This document shows positions 57,226 through 64,000 of a stretch of DNA of 64,000 bases, in pieces. A program made the translations under genes and the position numbers. Numbering within the stretch: the first letter of the stretch is position 1; each line of letters opens with the position of its first letter. The stretch is from Halocaridina rubra (lineage: Eukaryota; Arthropoda; Malacostraca; Decapoda; Atyidae). The stretch lies in contig JAXCGZ010013666.1 in assembly GCA_037179515.1 (NCBI GenBank), positions 1 to 64,000 of the forward strand, given 5' to 3'. Below the pieces are notes generated by a model. That model was not told the DNA's origin and searched no databases. It worked only from the letters and a program-made list of their open reading frames with translations.

Positions 57226-57380
57226 TGTGCCACTATTGGTCCTCATATTCATGGAGGTGGACAAGCATGTTGGAGCTGAGGGATTAAGGCTGGATGCCCT
57301 CCTTAATGCCCCATTGTGGGATCGAACCCATATTAGTTGCTTCCTTTTTTATGCTGTCTACCATTAAGGTGTCGCAGACC
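57226..57380 (-). repeat. tRNA-derived SINE copy S3
   Basis: On the minus strand it has an A-box-like TAATGGTAGACAGC, a B box GGGTTCGATCCC (57313-57324, near perfect) and the family body CATCCAGCCTTAATC, CAACATGCTTGTCCACCTCC. Confidence 0.75.
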
Positions 57381-57404
57381 TCAAAAAGTAACACTGTTTA
57401 ATGT

Positions 57405-57545
57405 GTCAAAATTATTCCTCATTTGAATTATGTTGGTGTGTGCAAACAGACATGTCAGAGCTGAGAATTTAAGGCTGAAAGTCCTTCCTAACACCCCATG
57501 GTGGGCTCAAGCTTGTGTTAGTCAATCCCTGACTTGCTCTATTAT
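57405..57545 (-). repeat. tRNA-derived SINE copy S4
   Basis: On the minus strand GAGCCCACCATGGGGTGTTA, then TTCAGCCTTAAATTCTCAGC. The B box is degenerate. Confidence 0.65.
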
Positions 57546-57581
57546 ACATAGGTGCCTAGCAAATGGTTGAATGCAGAAGCT

Positions 57582-58151
57582 CCCTTACTTACGAACATCC
57601 GAGTTATGAGGATTCACAGATACGATAAAAACTTACCCATTATATACCCATGTATTAATGTACGTATTTCTGTATTTTTACTGTTTCAAAATTCATTAAT
57701 ACTGTATGCGTTATGTTTTATGTAGTAGTTAAGAGTCTTTAGCCTGATTACAGACACTCCCCAACTTACGAACGAGCTAGGCTCCAGACGTCTGTTTGCA
57801 AGTTATGTTTAGGTGAAAAAAAGTACCAAGCAGTACATAAATATGTACTATGCAGTATTTAGGCTAAAAGCACTTTACTACATAAAACATAAAGCATACA
57901 GTATTAATGAAATTTAATACAGTAATATTGTAATAATATGGTACAGTACAGTAATACATGGGTATATAATGATTAGGTTTTTGTTCGTAACTCGGTTGTT
58001 CGTAAGTAGGGACGCTTCTGTATTATACAGTATTGCATATATATGTACTGTACAGTACTTTTTTTTTTTTACCTAAACACAACATACGAACATTTCTATT
58101 TACAAACAAACTTTTGGAACCTAACTCTTTCGTAAGTTGGGGAGTGTCTGT
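57582..58151. repeat. Interleaved palindromic MITE-like repeats
   Basis: Outer hairpin: 57582-57653 (CTTACTTACGAACATCC.. CCCATTATATACCCATG) pairs with 57949-58010. The inner arms 57690-57745 and 57850-57910 also pair. A second hairpin runs from 57764 (ACACTCCCCAACTTACGAAC) to 58151 (CGTAAGTTGGGGAGTGT). The two hairpins overlap. Confidence 0.75.
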
Positions 58152-58712
58152 ATATACATATGCATAGCTTGATTAGGGGATTCACAAATGGGCACCAGAA
58201 AAGTGGGAACAATAGGAACGATAGTTAGTTGGTTACATTAAAAATTAGATATGCGATGGATTAAGGAAATTTTAAAATGTGAAAATAAGAGATGCAAGAT
58301 ACAAGATAAGGCAGAAGATCTTTGCCAACTTATCATGTGTTTTACCCAAGTCGGTTGGTTGGGGAAATTGTTGCAGTGTTTTATTTATTTCCTAAGGGGC
58401 TAGAGAGAGTGATCAAAGTATATTAATTCTAGTGAATGAATGTTTGCTTTTATTCAGCCACCTTGCTTGCACTGGAGATTGCTACCATTGTATATATGTC
58501 AAGATAAGAAAAACCTAATACTTGACACGAAATACTGTATAAATTGAATATCAAAGACCTTACTCACTATAATATTATAAGAAACACAAAATTAATATCA
58601 AAAGCAAAAATCAAACAATTCATCTTAATATGAAAAGGAAAGAATACCAAATATTTGTGTTGCTTTATGCATCGACATTTAAAATGAGAATATACTTACA
58701 TTAAAATGTTAA
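58152..58712. other. No gene or known repeat seen
   Basis: This is apparently single-copy AT-rich sequence. Confidence 0.5.
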
Positions 58713-58870
58713 GGGGAGCATAACAGTGTTGTGGTTAGAGCACTAAACTTGGGAAGTGACAGACCCCTGGGGCGTTAGAGAGGGCATCCTGCCTTAATTC
58801 CCCTTCTCCAACTTGTTTATGTCCATCCCCATTCAAATGGAGATTAATATTGACACAATATAAATAATAA
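58713..58870 (+). repeat. tRNA-derived SINE copy S5
   Basis: A-box-like GTGGTTAGAGCACTAAA is at 58740, with a degenerate B box (GACAGACCCCTGGG). The body is GGGCATCCTGCCTTAATTCC and the tail GTCCATCCCCATTCAAATGG. Confidence 0.75.
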
Positions 58871-59656
58871 CAACATTGAAATGTCATATTGAAACTAAAG
58901 ACATACCAGTCACTTTGCAAAAGCTGTGATATTAGAAATATGAATATGCTGAGTAATGTTAAAAAGGCATAGGATTATAAACTAAATTGTAACAACCACA
59001 GTTCTGGCCACGTACCTGTAGACGAAAGAAAAAATTTAGCATAGAACCTAAATGTGATTTGATAAGCTGCTTATAAAATTTGGATGCCTTATAATTGGTT
59101 TTTAAGTAAAAGTGATACATGTACACCAGAAAAGTAATAGTAAGAGTAGAGATCTAAGCTGGACATAGAAAAATTTCCTTGGCTATGATTATTATACAGG
59201 TACATAATGAATCTCCGTTATGAATTATTTCTGAAAAGTGTTGTAGAATTCTCTTGACTAAGTAATAAGAGACTGTAAATTGAATTTTTTTTTCCATTGT
59301 GAATTTAAACATTTACTAAATTATCAATCCATATCCTGTGAATTAACATAACCAAAATAGTGCAGTATCTTGAAAATGCTCATGAAATTTTTTTTCCTAA
59401 GTTGGGAGTTTTTGGCCAACAGTCCCTCCCTTCTCATTCCTAACTGGCTTCCAGAGTCTCTCTTGAATAGTATATGCACACATATACAGCGGCAGTAATC
59501 TCCCTTGTATTAGGAATTCTGTATCAAATCACACACGTTCAGTAGAAGCCAAACATACCTCGACTTCTTAGTGACCTTAGTATATACTGATGAGTACAGA
59601 CACTATTTTGAATGTCCAGGTTGAACGTCTGTAGCATTTTACTCCTCATCACTAAA
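58871..59656. other. No gene or known repeat seen
   Basis: Short frames are chance. There is no splice signal I would trust. Confidence 0.5.
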
Positions 59657-59660
59657 AGTG

Positions 59661-59980
59661 TCATGTGGTATAGGGGTTGAGGGGGTTTTACTGTGTACTT
59701 ATCACATAGTATAGGGTCTGAGTAGGCTTTACTGTGTATGTCACATGGTATAGTAGTTAAGGGGGCTTCACTGTGTACTTTTCACATCGTCTTGGGGTTG
59801 TGGTGACTTCACTGTGTACATCATATGGTATTGGGGTTTAGGGAACTTCACTGTGTACCTGTCATTTGGTATAGGGGTTGAGGTGGTTGCACTGTGTACC
59901 TGTCATATGGTATACGGTTTGAGCGGTCGTCACTGTTCGTCATATGGTATAGGGGTAGATGGGTTTCACTGTAAATATCC
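59661..59980. repeat. 40-base minisatellite, about 8 units
   Basis: The units have the pattern TCATATGGTATAGGGGTTGA...GG..TTCACTGTGTACCTG. They start at about 59661, 59702, 59741, 59782, 59821, 59862, 59903 and 59940, with steps of 41, 39, 41, 39, 41, 41 and 37. Units diverge by several bases each. Confidence 0.8.
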
Positions 59981-60083
59981 AGAGAGAGAAAAATATAGAT
60001 AGTAACATTACATTAGGAAATTATCAAAGTCCCTACCCTCCTATTCCTTCCGGAATAGGCTTTGACCCAGGTATTATTGCAAA

Positions 60084-60706
60084 TACATGGCTCAGATTCC
60101 TTGAAACCTTACCTATTCCTTATGTATTATTGCAAATAAATTTTTTTTTTTTTTTTAAAGAGAGTGACACCGGTACAGGCAGAAACTGCCCTTATCAATA
60201 TAGGCCCGGCCACGATAAAATACCAAGATGAAGGAAAAGAAAAAGGCTAAGGGCAAGGCAGAGATGAGGTAATGTTGCACAAAGAACGACAGATAGAAAA
60301 AAGTCAAAGTACAGAGGACCCAGATATATGGAGGACTAGGCTCTGAGATGACGATAGATCTTCTTTTTGAAGGATGAAAGGTCATAAGAATTAGGAAAGA
60401 CAGAAGGAGGAAGAGAGTTCCAGAGTCTGGAGGTAGATGGGAAGAAGCAGTTGCTGCACCGACCAATCCGCGAGCTACAAATCTCCACACAGTACCTGTG
60501 AGATGAGGCCGCTTGGCGAGTGTTACGCGGCCTCGGCAGTGAAGGAGGGATGCAACTCGCCAACTCATCAGAGCGGCGATGGAAGTAGTAGCGATAGAAA
60601 AGCGAAAGGGAAGATACCTTACGGCGAAGAGAGAGAGAATCTAGGTTAGAAGTAAGAGAAGGATCATTACATGGCTCAGATTCCTTGAAACCTTACCTAT
60701 TCCTTA
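60084..60706. repeat. 39-base direct repeat flanking LINE-B5
   Basis: The segments 60084-60122 and 60668-60706 are identical over 39 bases (start TACATGGCTCAG, end CTATTCCTTA). They flank the LINE-B fragment. Between the left copy and the T run, TGTATTATTGCAAATAAA repeats the TATTATTGCAAATA that precedes the left copy at about 60071. Confidence 0.85.
60141..60667 (-). mobile_element. LINE-B copy B5, 3' fragment
   Basis: The T run 60141-60156 is the A tail. The 3' block GTGACACCGGTACAGGCAGA is next, and the minus-strand C-terminal frames (60568-60155 and 60563-60336: LWNSLPPSVFPNSYDLSSFK) are nearly intact. It is 5'-truncated at 60667. The good state of the frame suggests a young insertion. 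Confidence 0.85.
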
Positions 60707-60709
60707 GCA

Positions 60710-61730
60710 TATCTCTAAATGTGTTCGCCAGTCTGCTCGTTAGGATATTGTACATAGAATACAGAATCACTACTACTGCCTGATGGAAGTGAGATTGAAA
60801 GTGGAAACAAGCATGAAAGAATCTGGTGGTGGGAAAGTTAAGTGGAAGCAGAATAGCTGCTTACTATGCATATATGACAGTGACTGGCTTAGAAATAAAA
60901 GAGGCCTTAGTAGTATTGTAAAGGTACATGGGAAATTTAAGGCAACTTTAACTTCTGTCAATTTTTTTCTAAAAAACTTTGCAATTCCAGATAAATCAAG
61001 TACAAAAAAAAAATCAAGAGAAGTTATTTTGATATATCTCACCCGTTACTGAAATGCTGTAGATTGGGTTGGCAGACATATGATTGATATTCTCTTCTCT
61101 GCCTCAGGATGGCTTAGAGGAAGGCAGAAAGGCTGACAATATTTGTTCAAAATGTACTTTATATGGTAACTATTTGACGAGGTATTTTCTCCTTGCCAAA
61201 AAATGTCATTCAGGCATAAACAAGATATTTCATAATTCCTGGAGAAGAGGTCAAATGTTTGGAAAAACTTATAGGAAATTTAAGTAATAACTAATTGGCT
61301 ACTTATTATATTTATATGCCCAGTGATTATGGGTTTAGAAGTGAAAGTGTTGCTTTTGCACTAGAAAAGTAATGGTAGGTAATAAAATAAAAAGATCCAT
61401 GCATGCATACTGTACCTGCGACATTATAGCACTAAATGTCTGGCAGGAGCTCCCTGTTGCCCAGTTGAAGATTGGACTTAGAAAAAATCCCTTGGTTATA
61501 GAAACACTGAGCATATCTGATTTATTATAGATTTGTGATAAAAATTCCAATGGTAGAGAAGGTGTTTTAGAGTTTTTTATAATGAGTAATAATAGACGGT
61601 TATCCAGTTTTTTTGGGGAAGGTTATGAAAGTAAAGGGGCACTAATTTTTTTTTGTAATTGCCTAAAGTATATGATAATATATAATATCGGACACATGCT
61701 AAAAGCTGGGAGCATTTAGGAAGCAGCTGT
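60710..61730. other. Probable LIG3 upstream or intron sequence, no feature
   Basis: Two short frames (60783-61052 and 61084-61287) lack convincing splice sites and resemble no protein I know. Confidence 0.4.
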
Positions 61731-61734
61731 CTGG

Positions 61735-61960
61735 CATGATGGATAGGTTAACTTTTTGCAGGAAGAAATTTCAAAGGGGGGATTCCCAATCTCCTTGCTT
61801 TGTCCCATTTTTTTCAACTCTTGCAAGGAAAGGAGCAGAGAGGCAATATTCTTGATCATCATCCCAGAAGGAAATAAAGTCGAAATTGGAAAGTAACAGA
61901 GAACGAACTGTGGGAAGGAGAGGACGTTCAAGTTCTCAGTTTTAGAGAACTCTCCCACTT
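61735..61960 (-). repeat. Fragment resembling the LINE-D leader
   Basis: GGGGGATTCCCAATCTCCTTG...TGTCCCATTTTTTTCAACT parallels GGGGATTCCCAGTCCCCTCG...TGCCACATTTAATCAACTTT at about 5010-5050. The strand is uncertain. Confidence 0.4.
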
Positions 61961-62067
61961 TTAAGAATGGAAGAAGCATATTCAGAGTAAGAGAATGCTC
62001 TTGGGAGGCAAATAATGCTCAGCTCCTTACTTTGATAGAACCCTTCCATCTCCAGTTGCACTAGACA

Positions 62068-62235
62068 TAGCCTATATTTTGGAAGTGCAATAGTTAAAGC
62101 ACTTGATACGGAAAGTGACATACCAGGTTCAAGACTACCACTACAGGGCATTAGGAAGGTCATTCAGCTTTAATATTCCCAGCTCAAACCTGTCTGTGTC
62201 TTCCCACATTCGAATGAGGATTAATAGCGACACAA
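62068..62235 (+). repeat. tRNA-derived SINE copy S6
   Basis: A-box-like GCAATAGTTAAAGCAC, B box AGGTTCAAGACT (62128-62140), body GGTCATTCAGCTTTAATATTC and tail GTCTTCCCACATTCGAATGA. Confidence 0.75.
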
Positions 62236-62690
62236 ATGGTGAACAACACTAACACTTGACATTTGTATTATGAAAGTATAAGGATACAGTATACAGTATA
62301 TATTTTCTGCTTATTACTTCAGAGTATAATCCACCTGTCTTACTAACCAAACATTGTAAAAAGGACTGGCATACATCATCAAATCATGGCTGCAGTTTAT
62401 TACTTAGAAGAAACTTGATACTTGACTTTGTTATTTTTGAGTTGAATATTGCAAGATGAAGCAGTGAGAGTAAGCAAGCTGTGGATGTCAGTCCACATGG
62501 CAAAGGATCATTTCCCATTTACCAGAGGGAGACCAAAGCAGGGTGATTGGGGGATATTATGGCAGTTCTTTATCCCCATGGAGCTAAGGGGAGTGACAGC
62601 TATAATAACTCTATTGCATATGTGCTTTGGCTCTGCCAAATGACCTTGCAAGTGAAATTGCAACCATTGTATATGTACTGTGTAATGATA
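62236..62690. other. Intron or upstream sequence of LIG3, no feature
   Basis: Open frames at 62449-62735 lack support. Confidence 0.4.
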
Positions 62691-62720
62691 TATATATATT
62701 TTTTTACATCCTCTTTTCAG
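62691..62720 (+). promoter_or_regulatory. LIG3: Splice acceptor before the LIG3 start exon
   Basis: ATATATTTTTTTACATCCTCTTTTCAG is an excellent pyrimidine tract ending in AG at 62719-62720. It implies that a non-coding 5' exon lies upstream. Confidence 0.75.
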
Positions 62721-62735
62721 ATGTCAGCTTTATGA
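62721..62735 (+). promoter_or_regulatory. Possible five-codon upstream ORF overlapping the LIG3 start
   Basis: If the exon starts at 62721, its first bases are ATGTCAGCTTTATGA. This is a four-residue ORF whose TGA stop (62733-62735) overlaps the LIG3 ATG (62732-62734) as ATGA. Confidence 0.4.
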
Positions 62736-63032
62736 GGATACTTCACATAAACACCTGGAGAAAAACCTTACATTCTGTCATTGTATGCCCCAAAACCTTT
62801 AATTTTGTGAACATAAATAATGTCAGGTCTTGCACTCTCTTTGTACCAGAATCTTCTCTTGTAAGACATTTTAATTCAGAATCTTGTGTTGTTAATTTTT
62901 TGACCTGGCCAGTATATAAATCTGAGTTCTTTTGTTCCTGTGGAAGGGATATGTCTTCATTTCCTTTTTGTGCTGAATACGACAAACGAGGTGCGGCTAA
63001 ATGCAAAAGATGCAAAGACAAACTAGAGAAAG
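62732..63032 (+). CDS. LIG3: DNA ligase 3, first coding exon: mitochondrial-type leader and first half of zinc finger
   Basis: The frame from ATG 62732 gives 100 residues to a phase-1 donor at 63033 (GAAAG/GTAGGT). Residues 75-100 contain SSFPFCAEYDKRGAAKCKRC and the start of the PARP-type zinc finger: C-x2-C is CKRC, and the pairing H-x2-C lies in the next exon. LIG3 seals nicks in base-excision and mitochondrial DNA repair with XRCC1 as nuclear partner; the finger binds nicks. The first 40 residues contain basic residues and no Asp or Glu (MRILHINTWRKTLHSVIV..), as expected of a mitochondrial presequence. A second in-frame ATG at 62951 (Met74) with G at -3 precedes the finger and would make a leaderless form. 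Vertebrate LIG3 uses such alternative starts. The first ATG has T at -3, a weak context. Confidence 0.9.
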
Positions 63033-63221
63033 GTAGGTTGATTTATTCAGCATTTTTGCATTTCTATTTAATTTTCCCAATAATTTACTTTCGCTACCAA
63101 TTTTATAAAATGCTACTGAGTATTGCAGAGTCTGTGATTTTCTTGAACACTGAAGTAGAGTAATTGAGTGTATATATGTATTTTGAAAGTGCCACTTTTA
63201 TAGTAAGTTTTTCAACAATTT

Positions 63222-63345
63222 TTGTTGTGGTAGAGTGCACGAATCAGAATAACTAATGGGGTGGTAGGAAGGGTATCCAGCCTTAATCCCCCTCTTCCAA
63301 CATGTCTATTTCCACCCTAATTCAAATGGAGACTAATTTTGGCAC
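63222..63345 (+). repeat. tRNA-derived SINE copy S7 in LIG3 intron
   Basis: A-box-like GTGGTAGAGTGC at 63228 and the tail TTTCCACCCTAATTCAAATG. The B-box region is short, so the copy is partly deleted. Confidence 0.7.
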
Positions 63346-63599
63346 ATCAAACGATGCAACTAAAGTACAGTGTCTGGTTTTCATTTTGAACCGGCGAATG
63401 ATGAGTCATTTATGACTAATCAGACTTATTGAGTGAAATTTCCTATACTGTATATATACTAGAATATTTTTGTCTTTTCACCATAAAGAGGTTAATAATT
63501 GTGTTAATATCTAACAAAAAATTTAAGAGAAATTAAAAGTTTTATAGTTTAGTATATATTTGATATCGTAAATGCAGGCAGCTGACTGACAAATTTGTC

Positions 63600-63718
63600 A
63601 CAAGTTTTTCCCAGTCAAATGGGGATGGACGCAGACATGCTAAAGCCGCTGATATTAAGGCTGGGTGCCCTTCTTGATGGGATCAAACCCCCATTTGTCT
63701 TTTCCTGACACACACACA
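63600..63718 (-). repeat. tRNA-derived SINE copy S8 in LIG3 intron
   Basis: On the minus strand GGGGGTTTGATCCCATCAAG (B box) is followed by GGCACCCAGCCTTAATATCA and GCGTCCATCCCCATTTGACT. A short CA run lies at its end. Confidence 0.75.
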
Positions 63719-63798
63719 CTACAATTGAACTGAACACTTGGACAAAATCACTCACAGATTTATTGATGAAAGGGTATTATATAGAGCTGATTTCTCAG

Positions 63799-64000
63799 GT
63801 CAACTGCGAATAGGAAAAATTGTTCCAAATCCTTTTTCTGAATCTGGTGGTGACATGAAGGCTTGGCACCATGTGGACTGCTTATTTGAAACCTTTAAAC
63901 GAGCAAGAGCTACAACGAAGAAATTGGAAGATCCCATTGATGACCTAGAAGGTTGGGAGGATTTAGAAGTAGAAGACAAAAATAAGATTCAAGACTTGAT
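63799..64000 (+). CDS. LIG3: DNA ligase 3, second coding exon, runs off the window
   Basis: The exon starts at 63799 with GT to complete the split Gly codon. It encodes QLRIGKIVPNPFSESGGDMK, then AWHHVDC (HVDC is the His-x2-Cys of the PARP-type zinc finger) and ARATTKKLEDP, and ends with WEDLEVEDKNKIQDL. Together with the preceding exon, this forms a complete Cys-Cys-His-Cys nick-sensing finger. The block IGKxVPNPFSESGGDMK followed by RARATTKK is highly diagnostic of LIG3. The DNA-binding, nucleotidyltransferase and OB-fold domains must lie beyond base 64000. Confidence 0.93.

Larger units (their letters stand above)
63033..63798 (+). other. LIG3: LIG3 intron
   Basis: The donor GTAGGT at 63033 and acceptor TTTCTCAG at 63791-63798 are in the same phase, so the zinc finger is joined correctly. 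The intron holds two tRNA-SINEs in opposite directions. Confidence 0.85.

Noticed and set aside
60783..61052. 89-residue frame upstream of LIG3
   Set aside because: It has no splice signals or recognised family and is composed like chance AT-rich sequence. A non-coding exon here cannot be excluded.
62449..62735. Two overlapping 62-64-residue frames
   Set aside because: They read through the polypyrimidine tract of the LIG3 acceptor and do not join to the exon.

Overview
This window is eukaryotic. It is dominated by repeats and looks like an intergenic to intronic stretch of an arthropod genome, most plausibly a decapod crustacean. The reasons are the long AT, GA and TAA microsatellites, dense LINE copies in several families, tRNA-derived SINEs, and only two short pieces of likely host gene. 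There is no prokaryotic gene organisation. Species and repeat-clade names are inference, because no database search was possible. Family names LINE-A, B, C and D are local labels used only here.

Host genes. A probable last coding exon of an unrecognised gene lies at 3755-3984 (+). The 5' coding end of DNA ligase 3 (LIG3) lies at 62721-64000 (+). One exon carries a basic, mitochondrial-type leader followed by the first half of the PARP-type zinc finger. A 766-base intron follows, and the next exon holds the rest of the finger and runs off the window. The acceptor at 62720 implies an upstream non-coding exon. The only GC-richer, transposon-poor stretch upstream is about 48.3-48.5 kb.

Layout. 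1-2580: a decayed RTE-like LINE. 2585-4760: a MITE half, an older repeat, the orphan exon, a tRNA-SINE and an (AT)n tract. 4920-13391: a LINE-D copy split by a complete Copia-type LTR element (6303-12790, 286-base LTRs, AGAAT target duplication), which is itself split by LINE-B copy B1. 13392-16828: LINE-A copy A1, interrupted by LINE-B-derived short elements and a foldback-like, TA-rich transposon. 16829-36062: LINE-A copy A2. It is interrupted by a Ty3/gypsy element (18466-23475, two identical 179-base LTRs, AGAGT duplication) and by antisense LINE-A copy A3. A3 in turn contains the best preserved LINE-A copy (A4) and LINE-B copy B2. 36075-37280: two LINE-A 3' fragments. 37290-47325: LINE-A copy A7, the only one retaining the sense 5' end, split by two head-to-tail LINE-B copies (B3, B4). 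47.3-49.1 kb: microsatellites and the candidate promoter-like stretch. 49.6-56.4 kb: antisense LINE-A copies A8 and A9, each broken by a TA-flanked terminal-inverted-repeat element. The one in A9 carries a 168-base tandem array with a higher-order ABB pattern. 56.4-62.7 kb: tRNA-SINEs, interleaved palindromes, a 40-base minisatellite, a LINE-B 3' end and apparent LIG3 intron or upstream sequence.

How it works together. Almost everything is the record of repeated transposition into earlier transposons. Relative ages can be read from the nesting and the LTRs: the Copia LTRs differ by roughly 10 percent, the gypsy LTRs not at all. No LINE or LTR copy has a fully open set of reading frames. The most biologically interesting host feature is the LIG3 start region, whose two in-frame start codons look suited to making mitochondrial and nuclear forms. 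The most unusual repeat feature is the higher-order satellite array enclosed in a DNA transposon.
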